NCBI GenBank assembly: GCA_003235365.1
Contig: QJWJ01000429.1
Span: 1 to 54,856, forward strand
DNA from: Deltaproteobacteria bacterium
Lineage (GTDB): Bacteria; Myxococcota_A; Polyangia; Polyangiales; Polyangiaceae
Reading direction: 5' to 3'
Length of the DNA stretch: 54,856 nt
Below, in pieces: positions 31,517-39,823 of the stretch. Under the pieces are notes generated by a model that worked only from the letters and a program-made list of their open reading frames with translations, had not been told where the DNA came from and did not search any database. A program made the position numbers and the translations under genes. Numbering within the stretch: the stretch's first letter is position 1; the number at the start of each line of letters is the position of its first letter.

Positions 31517-31910
31517 GAACGGCTCCGAAAAGGTATCGGTGATCTCGTAGAACCCGGTCCCAGGTCGATGGCCGCCCTCGTTTACGGCATGGCAGTGCAT
31601 TCTGCGTCGTGAACGGGGCGTGCGGTCAGCACCCAACCGAACGTCGAGTGACGGCCGACGGTTCTTTCATGTGCCGTTTGCTCGAAGAGTTATCAAACAA
31701 CCCCTTGCAGCCCGTGGTGAAAGTCGGACCGAGTTCCGGCGCGAGCGCGGCGCGGGTAGATGCTAGGAGCGAGGGCTGAGAATACTGCAGCTATTTGAGG
31801 CCCGAGCCGACAACGCAGATGCCCGTGCCCCGCCGCGTCCGGCGACGGGAGACTTTCGCCACGGGCTGCTAGACCCCCGAAAGTCACGGATGAGTGACGA
31901 GGAGGATCCA
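31517..31910 (+). other. Long nifD-nifK spacer (394 bases)
   Basis: nifD and nifK are usually nearly adjacent. Here 394 bases separate them with no plausible gene on either strand and no exact NifA site or convincing sigma-54 promoter. Its right half holds the structured element at 31707-31885. Confidence 0.7.
31707..31885 (+). ncRNA. Candidate structured, switch-like RNA in the nifK leader
   Basis: A 19-base arm at 31707-31725 (GCAGCCCGTGGTGAAAGTC) pairs with 31851-31869 (GACTTTCGCCACGGGCTGC) with 18 Watson-Crick pairs and one G-U. It encloses 125 bases that are themselves self-complementary (CGCGGCG near 31742 with CGCCGCG near 31831). The first 8 bases of the right arm, GACTTTCG, can pair instead with CGAAAGTC at 31878-31885, just before the nifK ribosome binding site. 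Two exclusive stems of this kind suggest a regulatory RNA, or less likely a small mobile element. Not matched to any known class. Confidence 0.5.
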
Positions 31911-33482
31911 ATGCCCCAGACCGTAGAAGACATCAAACCCAGTTATCCGCTGTTCCGTGAGGAAGAGTATCGAGACACGCTCGCCCGCAAAGCGCGGGAC
32001 TTCGAAGAAAAGCACCCCCAGGAAAAGCTCGACGAAGTGTTCGAGTGGACGACGACCAAGGAATACCAAGAGCTCAACTTCAAACGAGAGGCGTTGACGG
32101 TCAACCCCGCCAAGGCTTGCCAACCACTGGGTGCCGTTCTTTGCGCGCTCGGATTCGAGAAGACGATGCCGTACGTGCACGGTAGTCAAGGTTGTGTCGC
32201 GTATTTTCGCACGTACTTCAACCGCCACTTCAAGGAGCCGATCGCGTGCGTGAGCGACTCGATGACTGAAGACGCGGCCGTTTTCGGGGGCCAGAAGAAC
32301 ATGTTCGCGGGGCTGCAGAATGCTCGGGAGATCTACAAACCCGAGATGATCGCAGTCAGCACGACGTGTATGGCCGAAGTCATCGGCGACGATCTCAACG
32401 CCTTCATCAACAACGCAAAGAAGGACGGACGCGTTCCCGACGACTATCCCACTCCGTTTGCGCATACGCCCAGCTTCGTGGGAAGTCACGTTACCGGTTG
32501 GGACAACATGTTCGAAGGTATCGCCCGATACTTCACTCTCAACCACATGGAAGACAAGCAACCCGGCAAGAACGGGAAGCTCAACGTGATCCCGGGGTTT
32601 GAGACCTACCTGGGCAACTTCCGCGTGGTCAAGCGCATGCTTTCTGAGATGGGCGTGGACTTCACGATGCTCAGTGATCCAGAGGAAGTGCTCGACACGC
32701 CGGCGGATGGGCACTTTCGCATGTACTCGGGTGGGACCACTCTGGACGAAGTGCGCGATGCTCCGAACGGCATCGATACGTTGGTATTGCAGCCCTGGCA
32801 GTCGACGAAGACCACCAAGTTCCTCAAGGGTACCTGGAAGCACAGTGTTCCCGACTTGGCAATCCCCATGGGGCTGGACTGGACGGACCAGTGGCTCATG
32901 AAGGTCAGTGAACTGACCGGCAAGCCCGTTTCGGAGTCGCTTGCCAAGGAACGTGGACGATTGGTCGATATGATGACCGACTCGCACACGTGGCTGCACG
33001 GCAAACGCTACGCACTGTGGGGTGACCCCGACTTCGTCATGGGCATGGTCAAGTTCCTGCTCGAGGTCGGTGCGGAACCGGTCCACATCTTGTGCAACAA
33101 CGCCAACAAGCGTTGGAAGAAGGCGGTGGAGAAGGTCCTCGCCGAGTCACCCTACGGCAGCAACTGCAAGGTCTACATCGGAGCGGATCTGTGGCACATG
33201 CGGTCGTTGGTGTTCACGGACAAGCCAGACTTCATGATTGGCAATTCCTACGGAAAGTTCATCCAGCGCGATACACTGCACAAGGGCAAGGAGTTCGAAG
33301 TGCCGCTGATCCGAATTGGGTTCCCAATCTTCGATCGGCATCACCTGCATCGACAGACGACACTGGGTTACGAGGGTGCAATGCAGATGCTCACCACGCT
33401 CGTCAACGCGGTGCTCGATCGTCTCGACGACGATACCCGCGGCATGATGACGACGGACTTCAACTACGACCTGATCCGCTGA
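31911..33482 (+). CDS. nifK: NifK, MoFe protein beta subunit
   Basis: The 523-residue beta subunit has the same length I recall for Azotobacter NifK, with P-cluster Cys70 (KACQPLG), Cys95 (SQGCVAYF) and Cys153 (STTCMAEV). ATG 31911 is chosen over ATG 31890 because GAGGAGG lies between them and the numbering then fits. It pairs with NifD. nifT follows after 14 bases. Confidence 0.98.
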   Translation: MPQTVEDIKPSYPLFREEEYRDTLARKARDFEEKHPQEKLDEVFEWTTTKEYQELNFKREALTVNPAKACQPLGAVLCALGFEKTMPYVHGSQGCVAYFRTYFNRHFKEPIACVSDSMTEDAAVFGGQKNMFAGLQNAREIYKPEMIAVSTTCMAEVIGDDLNAFINNAKKDGRVPDDYPTPFAHTPSFVGSHVTGWDNMFEGIARYFTLNHMEDKQPGKNGKLNVIPGFETYLGNFRVVKRMLSEMGVDFTMLSDPEEVLDTPADGHFRMYSGGTTLDEVRDAPNGIDTLVLQPWQSTKTTKFLKGTWKHSVPDLAIPMGLDWTDQWLMKVSELTGKPVSESLAKERGRLVDMMTDSHTWLHGKRYALWGDPDFVMGMVKFLLEVGAEPVHILCNNANKRWKKAVEKVLAESPYGSNCKVYIGADLWHMRSLVFTDKPDFMIGNSYGKFIQRDTLHKGKEFEVPLIRIGFPIFDRHHLHRQTTLGYEGAMQMLTTLVNAVLDRLDDDTRGMMTTDFNYDLIR

Positions 33483-33496
33483 AGAGGCAACGAAGC

Positions 33497-33715
33497 ATGG
33501 CAAACGTGATACTGCGTAAGGGTGAGTCCGGCGAGCTGATCTTTTATCTCGCGAAAAAGGACCTGGAGGAAGTCGTCGTCGCTCTCGAACACGATAGCGC
33601 CGAGAAGTGGGGCGGGGAGCTCACCCTCAGCGATGGGTCCCGCTACTACCTCGAGCCGCAGGGACGGCCCAATCTCCCGAAGACCGTTCGCGCGAACCGT
33701 TTGTCGGAGGATTGA
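33497..33715 (+). CDS. nifT: NifT/FixU protein
   Basis: The 72-residue small beta-rich protein matches NifT: MANVILRKGESGELIFYLAK at the start and WGGELTLSDGSRYYLEPQ later. It is usually encoded right after nifK, as here. Function is not settled. It lies 14 bases after nifK. Confidence 0.93.
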   Translation: MANVILRKGESGELIFYLAKKDLEEVVVALEHDSAEKWGGELTLSDGSRYYLEPQGRPNLPKTVRANRLSED

Positions 33716-33719
33716 ACCT

Positions 33720-33767
33720 GGCCCGGTGAGGATTGCGGCTGCCCGTCAGTCGCTTTCCTCACTGGCC
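33720..33767 (+). terminator. Stem-loop after nifT
   Basis: GTGAGGA (33726-33732) pairs with TCCTCAC (33756-33762), and GGCC pairs with GGCC outside it across a small internal loop. It probably modulates mRNA between nifHDKT and the following ferredoxin-nifY-ENX genes; there is no T-run. Confidence 0.4.
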
Positions 33768-33788
33768 ACTCAATGAAAGGAGGCCAGC

Positions 33789-33989
33789 ATGGCCATGATG
33801 ATCATTGCCGCAGAATGTACTGCGTGTGGCGACTGCGAGCCGGTCTGTCCGACTCAGTCGATTACGCCCCACAAGGGGGTCTTTCGCATCGACGCCCGTA
33901 CGTGTACCGAGTGCGAGGGCGACTTCGATGCGCCCCGCTGCGAAGAGGTGTGCCCGGTTCCCGGGTGTATCGTCGCGGCTGAGGAGTAG
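33789..33989 (+). CDS. 2[4Fe-4S] ferredoxin
   Basis: The 66-residue ferredoxin has CTACGDCEPVCP and a second motif with the CTECEGDFDAPRCEEVCPVPGC insertion typical of FdxN-like nif ferredoxins. Such low-potential carriers feed nitrogenase or NifB. AAGGAGG lies before the start. It sits between nifT and nifY, and a paralog lies after nifB. Confidence 0.93.
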   Translation: MAMMIIAAECTACGDCEPVCPTQSITPHKGVFRIDARTCTECEGDFDAPRCEEVCPVPGCIVAAEE

Positions 33990-34042
33990 TCCGGCGTGGA
34001 CGGGGAGGGTGCGGTCAGTGCCCTCCCCGCGGGGCCTGCGTC

Positions 34043-34753
34043 ATGTCTCAGAAACCAGTGCTCACTCGCGATGTCGCGTTTCGGATCGGCGCGGCTGCTC
34101 GGGAGCTTCCCCGGGTGGAGCTGCGCTCGGTGATCAACGCACTCATCAAGCTGACGGACGGCCAGCTCAGTGTCGAGGCGTTGGGCGGCGTTGGGGTGCG
34201 CGGTTTGCGCGGGGCGTTGGCGGAGTTCGGGACCAAGCCCAGCGCCGCGAGCGTTCAGCGCGCCGTCCGCCAACTGAAGACGGGCTTGCGGGACGCGGGT
34301 GATGCCAACGAAGATCTTCGGCTCGTGACCTGCCCGGCCGTACAATTGCCCCGGTCTCTGCGTGTCGCGTTCACGTCGCACGAGGGCCGCTGGCTCGATG
34401 GGGGAGTGATGCGCTGCCGGCGCTTTCTGATTTATCAGGTGGGTGAAGCGGACGCACCGCTGGTCGACGTGCGTTACCCGGCGCGGGGAGTGGGGACCAA
34501 CAGTCTCGATTGTGACGTTGCTGCTCGAGCCGCGATGCTGAGCGATTGTCACATTGTCTACACTTTGTCGGTGGGTGGTCCGGCGATGGCCGCATTCGTA
34601 CGGATGGGAGTCCACGTCGTCAAGCAGGCCCATCCGGTTCCCTGTGTTCACGTCCTGCAGTTGTTGCAACGGGTGATTCGAGACGCGCCACCTCCTTGGA
34701 TGCGCAAGGCGCTGGCGGCCTACCCCGCCGAAGGGGCGAAGGAGAAACCATGA
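34043..34753 (+). CDS. nifY: NifY/NafY-family protein
   Basis: The 236-residue protein has the NafY-type N-domain (TRDVAFRIGAAARELPRVE) and a C-terminal NifX-type domain (RVAFTSHEGRWLDGG...CRRFLIYQVGE). In Azotobacter NifY follows nifT and binds apo-MoFe protein and FeMo-co. Here the C-domain has lost the HFG motif seen in the copy at 992. It overlaps the next gene by 4 bases. Confidence 0.88.
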   Translation: MSQKPVLTRDVAFRIGAAARELPRVELRSVINALIKLTDGQLSVEALGGVGVRGLRGALAEFGTKPSAASVQRAVRQLKTGLRDAGDANEDLRLVTCPAVQLPRSLRVAFTSHEGRWLDGGVMRCRRFLIYQVGEADAPLVDVRYPARGVGTNSLDCDVAARAAMLSDCHIVYTLSVGGPAMAAFVRMGVHVVKQAHPVPCVHVLQLLQRVIRDAPPPWMRKALAAYPAEGAKEKP

Positions 34754-35004
34754 CATCGACTGAAATCGCGGAGATCGTCCAGCAATTGGATGAGAAAGGG
34801 CTCAGCGAAGAGACGTTGAGTGAGCTGCGCGCGAGCAGGCAGCCAATTCGAGTCACACGCTGCACTGCCGACGACCTCGAAGATCACGACCCCTACTTGG
34901 AACGTGATGGATACCTCGTGTACTTGCTTTCCAGTGACGGTCATTGTCTGGCCCTGACGTCGGACTTGGACAGCGCCGTGGGACTCGTTTTTGCAGAGCG
35001 TTGA
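34750..35004 (+). CDS. Small conserved nif-cluster protein (DUF6129-like)
   Basis: The 84-residue acidic protein lies between nifY and nifE, the slot held by a small unnamed ORF in Azotobacter. It has a helical start (TEIAEIVQQLDEKGLSEETLSELR) and a beta-rich end. No function is known to me. It overlaps nifY by 4 bases and lies 63 bases before nifE. Confidence 0.75.
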   Translation: MTSTEIAEIVQQLDEKGLSEETLSELRASRQPIRVTRCTADDLEDHDPYLERDGYLVYLLSSDGHCLALTSDLDSAVGLVFAER

Positions 35005-35067
35005 GCAGCGGGCCCACGGGAGGTCCGTTCGAACGCGTCCCTGGACGCATGCGTCAGGAGTCTGAAC

Positions 35068-36474
35068 ATGGCCTTGAAGAAGCAATCGGAGCTGTCGGCG
35101 TTGCTCGACGAACCCGCGTGTTCGCACAACAAGAAGTCGAAGTCCGGCTGCGCCAAACCCAAGCCAGGCTCTGCAGCTGGAGGCTGTGCGTTCGACGGCG
35201 CGCAGATTGCGCTGTTGCCCATCGCCGACGTGGCGCACATCGTCCATGGGCCGATCGCTTGCGCCGGAAGCTCCTGGGACAATCGCGGAACACGGTCGTC
35301 GGGTCCGTCACTTTACCGACTCGGAATGACCACGGACCTCACGGAACAAGACGTGATCATGGGCAGGGGTGAGAAGCGACTGCTTCATGCCATCAAGCAG
35401 GCGGTGAAGGAACACTCCCCACCGGCGGTGTTCGTCTACAACACGTGCGTGCCCGCGTTGGCGGGCGATGACGTCGAAGCCATCTGCAAGACAGCGCAGA
35501 AAGCGTGGGGAGTCCCCGTCGTGCCGATCGATGCCGCCGGGTTCTATGGGACCAAGAACTTGGGCAATCGGATTGCCGGCGATGCGATGGTCAAGCACGT
35601 CATCGGGACTCGGGAGCCTGAACCCGCGGTGGGTGACGGGCGCTGTATCTACGACATCAACTTGATCGGGGAGTACAACATCGCTGGCGAGTTCTGGCAC
35701 GTGCTGCCGCTGTTCGACGAGCTCGGGTACCGCGTATTGTGTACCTTGTCCGGGGACGCGCGGTTCCACGAGGTCCAGACGATGCACCGCGCTCGGGTAA
35801 ACATGATGGTTTGCTCGAAAGCCATGCTCAACGTAGCGCGCTCGCTCGAGGACAGGTACGGGACACCCTGGTTCGAGGGGAGCTTCTACGGCATCGCCGA
35901 CACGTCGGCTGCGTTGCGGGACCTCGCGCGACTGATCGATGATCCAGATCTGAGCGAAAGAACCGAGGTGTTGATTGCTCGGGAGGAAGCGGTACTGCGA
36001 GAGCGGCTTCTGCAAGCACGTCCGCGACTTCTTGGCAAACGGGTGCTGTTGTACACCGGCGGTGTCAAGTCGTGGTCGGTGGTCAGCGCCCTTCAAGATT
36101 TGGGAATGGTCGTCGTGGCGACCGGGACGAAGAAGTCCACGGAAGAGGACAAGGAACGCATTCGAGAATTGATGGGACCGGATACGAAGATGATCGATGA
36201 TGGCAATCCTCGCGCTCTTCTCGATACCGTCAAGGAGCTGCGCGCGGACATTCTGATTGCCGGTGGCAGGAACATGTACACTGCGCTCAAGGCCAAGGTC
36301 CCCTTCTTGGACATCAATCAGGAGCGTGATTTCGCATACGCGGGCTACACCGGGATGCTCGAACTGGTGCGACAGCTCGTCGCGGCGTTGGAGAGCCCCG
36401 TCTGGGAGGCAGTGCGCCGCCCCGCGCCGTGGGAACAATCGTGCAGCCTCGAGGTGGCTGCTGTTGGAGGGTGA
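35068..36474 (+). CDS. nifE: NifE, FeMo-cofactor scaffold alpha subunit
   Basis: The 468-residue NifD paralog forms the NifEN scaffold where NifB-co is turned into FeMo-co. It has Cys ligands in GGCAFDGAQ, GPIACAGSSWD and VYNTCVPAL and lacks the NifD His442 context. TCAGGAG lies before ATG 35068. It is coupled to nifN by GTG 36477, three bases after its stop. Confidence 0.96.
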   Translation: MALKKQSELSALLDEPACSHNKKSKSGCAKPKPGSAAGGCAFDGAQIALLPIADVAHIVHGPIACAGSSWDNRGTRSSGPSLYRLGMTTDLTEQDVIMGRGEKRLLHAIKQAVKEHSPPAVFVYNTCVPALAGDDVEAICKTAQKAWGVPVVPIDAAGFYGTKNLGNRIAGDAMVKHVIGTREPEPAVGDGRCIYDINLIGEYNIAGEFWHVLPLFDELGYRVLCTLSGDARFHEVQTMHRARVNMMVCSKAMLNVARSLEDRYGTPWFEGSFYGIADTSAALRDLARLIDDPDLSERTEVLIAREEAVLRERLLQARPRLLGKRVLLYTGGVKSWSVVSALQDLGMVVVATGTKKSTEEDKERIRELMGPDTKMIDDGNPRALLDTVKELRADILIAGGRNMYTALKAKVPFLDINQERDFAYAGYTGMLELVRQLVAALESPVWEAVRRPAPWEQSCSLEVAAVGG

Positions 36475-36476
36475 AC

Positions 36477-37847
36477 GTGGCGGAAGTACTAGGTCGTACC
36501 AAAGCATTGAGCGTCAGCCCGTTGAAGGTGAGTCAACCCGTTGGCGCGGCCCTGGCGTTTCTGGGTTTGCGCGGGGCCATTCCCTTGATGCACGGTTCTC
36601 AGGGCTGCACTGCATTCGCGAAGGTGTTCTTCGTTCGCCACTTCCGCGAACCGATCCCACTTCAGACGACCGCCATGGACCAGGTCAGCGCGGTGATGGG
36701 TGCGGACGGCAGCATCATCGAGGCTCTTGCGACCATCTGCAAGAAGTCGAACCCCGAGGTCATCGGTCTGGTCTCCACGGGATTGTCGGAAGCGCAGGGG
36801 TGCGACCTACGCGGGTCAGTGAAGAACTTCAGGGCACAGCATCCCGAGTTCGAGGGGACGCGTGTGATATCCGTCAACACCCCCGACTTTGCGGGTTGCT
36901 TCGAAACCGGGTACGCCAGCGCACTGCTAGCGCTCATCCGCGACGCTGAGCCGAAACCGCTCATTCGCCCTCGGAGTGACGTCGTCAACGTCCTCGCTCC
37001 GTCGATGCTCACCCCGGGCGACCTGGAAGAGATTGAAGACACGCTTCTGCAATTCGGGTTCGCATCACGCATCGTTCCGAATCTCGGTGGATCACTGGGC
37101 GGGGAACTGACGGATGTGGACTTCAGTCCGGTCACGCTCGATGGTACGGCTGTCTCGGAGTTGAAGGCTCTCGGTGACGCTCGCGCGACGGTCGTCATTG
37201 GATCGTCGCTGCGCAAGTGTGGGGAGTGGCTGCAAGAGGCTGTCCAAGTGCCGACGCTCTTCTGTCCACACCTGCACAGCCTGGCGAAGGTCGACGAATT
37301 GATCGGATTCTTGCTCGGTCTGTCCGGTCGCGCCTCGCCGCCTGCGTCGATCGCGCGCCAGCGACGGCAGCTGACGGACGCAATGCTCGATACGCACTTC
37401 GTGCTTGGGCAGCGTCGCTTGGCGATCGGCGCGGACGCGGATTTGTTGCTAGCGTTGACGGACTTGGGTCAAAGCGTGGGCTGTGAGGTCGTCGCCGCGG
37501 TGACGCCGAGTCGCGGCGAGGCGCTTGCGGCGCTACCCGTCGAGCGGGTCCAGATTGGTGACCTCGAGGATCTGGAGAATGGCGCGCGCGCCTCGACAGC
37601 CCAGCTGTTGTTCGGGAGCTCCCATGCTGCGGAGACGGCGCGGCGTCTCGGCATCCCGCTCGTCCGCGCGGGGTTTCCTCTCTACGACAGCATCGGTGCT
37701 TACGCGCGCCGTTGGGTGGGCTACCGGGGCGTGCGACAGGTGTTGTTCGACGTCGCCAACGTCGTGCATGGGGAAGGGCTGGACGAAGTGCCGGCATACC
37801 ACTCGTACTACAGCCAGAAGCGAGACGCTGCACTGGCGGTCGGTTGA
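36477..37847 (+). CDS. nifN: NifN, FeMo-cofactor scaffold beta subunit
   Basis: The 456-residue NifK paralog completes NifEN. GTG 36477 is chosen because GGAGG lies six bases before and the family N-terminus (VAEVLGRTKALSVSPLKVSQP) follows; the open frame further upstream lies inside nifE. HGSQGCTAF holds the cluster Cys. nifX follows after 22 bases. Confidence 0.95.
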   Translation: MAEVLGRTKALSVSPLKVSQPVGAALAFLGLRGAIPLMHGSQGCTAFAKVFFVRHFREPIPLQTTAMDQVSAVMGADGSIIEALATICKKSNPEVIGLVSTGLSEAQGCDLRGSVKNFRAQHPEFEGTRVISVNTPDFAGCFETGYASALLALIRDAEPKPLIRPRSDVVNVLAPSMLTPGDLEEIEDTLLQFGFASRIVPNLGGSLGGELTDVDFSPVTLDGTAVSELKALGDARATVVIGSSLRKCGEWLQEAVQVPTLFCPHLHSLAKVDELIGFLLGLSGRASPPASIARQRRQLTDAMLDTHFVLGQRRLAIGADADLLLALTDLGQSVGCEVVAAVTPSRGEALAALPVERVQIGDLEDLENGARASTAQLLFGSSHAAETARRLGIPLVRAGFPLYDSIGAYARRWVGYRGVRQVLFDVANVVHGEGLDEVPAYHSYYSQKRDAALAVG

Positions 37848-37869
37848 GAGCCCTGCCACGGAGGACGTC

Positions 37870-38346
37870 ATGGAGCTGTCGCGGCAACTGGAACTGATGC
37901 ACGGCCCGGAAGTGCCGGGTGGGGCGGCGTTGCGGGTTGCCTTCGCAAGCACCGACGGTGTCAGGGTCGATCAGCACTTCGGCGCGGCATTCCGGTTCTT
38001 CGTATATCGCGTGAGCAAGGCGACAGCAGTGCCTGTGACAATTGGCGAGTTCGCAACAACCGAGAGCGGTTCCGAGGGCAGTCGGTTGCGCGCCAAAGTC
38101 GCTTGGTTGAGCAGTTGCGACGTGATTTATGCTTGTGCTCTAGGGTCGTCGGCGAATCGCAAGCTTCTGGCACGCGGCGTGCTTGCTCTTCGGACGGCAA
38201 GCGGTTCGACAATTCGCTCGCTCGTGGAACTTCTTCAAAGCGAACTGGCCGACCCTGCGTGTGGCTGGCTCGTCGACATCGAGCGCCTCAGGGGGCTCGT
38301 TGGCGTCAGTGACTCGGAACATTCAGACGTATCCCAGGAGGACTAA
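37870..38346 (+). CDS. nifX: NifX, NifB-co/FeMo-co carrier
   Basis: The 158-residue single-domain carrier has LRVAFASTDGVRVDQHFGAAFRFFVYRV, the NifX-type cofactor-binding strand with its His. It moves NifB-co or FeMo-co precursors to NifEN. The TAA stop directly abuts the GTG start of the next gene (38347). Confidence 0.93.
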   Translation: MELSRQLELMHGPEVPGGAALRVAFASTDGVRVDQHFGAAFRFFVYRVSKATAVPVTIGEFATTESGSEGSRLRAKVAWLSSCDVIYACALGSSANRKLLARGVLALRTASGSTIRSLVELLQSELADPACGWLVDIERLRGLVGVSDSEHSDVSQED

Positions 38347-38808
38347 GTGGAAACAGCGATTGTAGCGGATGAAGTGAAGGTGGCCCCTTTCGTCAAGGAG
38401 ATGGTCAGGCAGCTTCGGGCGCTCGACTCCTACGGATCCTACGACGGCTGGTCCGACGATCGAGTGTTGGAGCCGCTGATACTCACCAAGGCTCGCAAGG
38501 CGGAGATCCCCGTGGTGGGGGATCCCGACGAGGTGACACTGTCGCGTGTCAAAGCGTTCTACAACGCAGTCGCAGTCCGGGTCGAGGCGACGACGAAGCT
38601 CCTGACCGTCCCGCTCGTGCATCTGAGCCATGAAGGTTTCGGGCGCGCCTTGGTATCGGTGGGGCGTTTGATCGTCGTGGACCGCACGCTGCGCGACGTC
38701 CACCGTTTCGGCTTTGCCTCGATAGAGAAGCTCGAGGCTGAGGGTGACAAGATCGTCCGCTCCGCTGTCGAGATGATCGAGCGTTACCCGAGCGTTGCGA
38801 ACCACTGA
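38347..38808 (+). CDS. NifX-associated protein (DUF269 family)
   Basis: The 153-residue protein matches the DUF269 family found after nifX: FVKEMVRQLRALDSYGSYDGWSDDRVLEPLILTK and GRLIVVDRTLRDVHRFGFAS. Its role is unknown. It starts with GTG right after the nifX stop, with AGGAGGAC as ribosome binding site. Confidence 0.92.
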   Translation: METAIVADEVKVAPFVKEMVRQLRALDSYGSYDGWSDDRVLEPLILTKARKAEIPVVGDPDEVTLSRVKAFYNAVAVRVEATTKLLTVPLVHLSHEGFGRALVSVGRLIVVDRTLRDVHRFGFASIEKLEAEGDKIVRSAVEMIERYPSVANH

Positions 38809-38846
38809 ACACCCATACCGACGGTGCGCTGAAAGGAATCCACTCA

Positions 38847-39077
38847 ATGTCTGAAGACATCAAGGTTCTGGAGAAGGACGTCCGGCGCAACAAGCGACTG
38901 GCCAGTGAATGGGCCTCGCAGTTGCACGATCTCGTGGAAGATCGCCTGCCAGCAGCGTACGAAGAGCTGCCCGCGATAGCCAAATCGACTTTCGATGCGT
39001 GCAAGCGTTGGAAAGAGTCGAACGACAAGCTCGAAGCTGCTCAGTCTCGACAGACGCAGGTGGCGGAAGGAGCGTAG
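38847..39077 (+). CDS. Small nif-associated helical protein (DUF683/CCE_0567 family)
   Basis: The 76-residue protein is two helices (KVLEKDVRRNKRLASEWASQLHDLVED...AYEELPAIAKSTFDACKRW), as in the DUF683 family encoded between the nifX-associated gene and fdxB. Some members bind metal. AAAGGA precedes the start and fdxB follows after 2 bases. Confidence 0.88.
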   Translation: MSEDIKVLEKDVRRNKRLASEWASQLHDLVEDRLPAAYEELPAIAKSTFDACKRWKESNDKLEAAQSRQTQVAEGA

Positions 39078-39079
39078 CG

Positions 39080-39370
39080 ATGGCAAACATCATCGGTCGC
39101 ACGCGTCGGGGCGATTTGTGGGAGCCCCAGTACGTCGTTGCTCTCGATCAGAGCAAGTGCATCGGTTGCGGCCGCTGCTACAAGGTGTGCCCTCGCGACG
39201 TCTTCGAGCTGACGGAGCGATCCGGCGACGAGCTGGATGACGATGACGATGACGACGAGGACATGAAAGTGATGGCGCTCAAGGACGAGCTGGACTGTAT
39301 CGGGTGTGGCGCCTGCGCCAAGGTCTGTCCGCGAGACTGCCATGCCCATGCGGCTGCACCGGCGGCTTAG
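39080..39370 (+). CDS. fdxB: FdxB, nif-specific ferredoxin III
   Basis: The 96-residue ferredoxin has two motifs, CIGCGRCYKVCPRDVFEL and CIGCGACAKVCPRDC, with a strongly acidic Asp insertion (residues about 53-61) between them. It probably donates electrons to cofactor assembly. AAGGAG precedes ATG 39080. Confidence 0.94.
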   Translation: MANIIGRTRRGDLWEPQYVVALDQSKCIGCGRCYKVCPRDVFELTERSGDELDDDDDDDEDMKVMALKDELDCIGCGACAKVCPRDCHAHAAAPAA

Positions 39371-39450
39371 AGTTGCAAGCTCCGCGGAGCGCTTTGAGTC
39401 TTGGACGATGGTGGTGACGGCTGAGACGGTTGACGGTCATGGAGCGAGCA

Positions 39451-39774
39451 ATGCGTAAACCGAAGCGACATATTTTCGTGTGCCGGCATTCTCGCGCAAA
39501 GCGCCACCCACGTGGGTCATGCGGAGAGTTCGGGAGCGACGAGTTGCTGGTCGCGTTGACGCACGAACTCGGAAAACGTCGTCTGCACGAGAATCTGATG
39601 GTGACCAGCTGCGCATGCTTCGGGCCGTGCGAGGACGGTCCAAACCTCGTGGTGTACCCGGAGGGGGTCTTGTACAGCCACGTGCAAGCATCCGATGTCG
39701 CGGAACTGTTTGATGTTCATTTCGAGCAGGGACGCGTTCTCGATCGTTTGGCGGCGCCAGCGGGCGCTTGGTAA
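39451..39774 (+). CDS. (2Fe-2S) thioredoxin-like ferredoxin
   Basis: The 107-residue protein resembles the thioredoxin-fold [2Fe-2S] ferredoxins (Clostridium/Azotobacter type): IFVCRHSRAKRHPRGSCGE and TSCACFGPCEDGPNLVVYPEG hold the four Cys. ATG 39451 has GGAG six bases upstream; TTG 39430 and ATG 39439 are weaker. It lies just before nifB; a paralog follows nifQ. Confidence 0.88.
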   Translation: MRKPKRHIFVCRHSRAKRHPRGSCGEFGSDELLVALTHELGKRRLHENLMVTSCACFGPCEDGPNLVVYPEGVLYSHVQASDVAELFDVHFEQGRVLDRLAAPAGAW

Positions 39775-39823
39775 TTGGAAATCAACTAGATGGCGGGAAT
39801 CGATACCCGACGAGGAGCGACCG

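Noticed and set aside
31693..31911. 72-codon reverse-strand ORF in the nifD-nifK spacer
   Set aside because: No ribosome binding site, no recognisable family, and it coincides with the inverted-repeat structure, which explains its openness.
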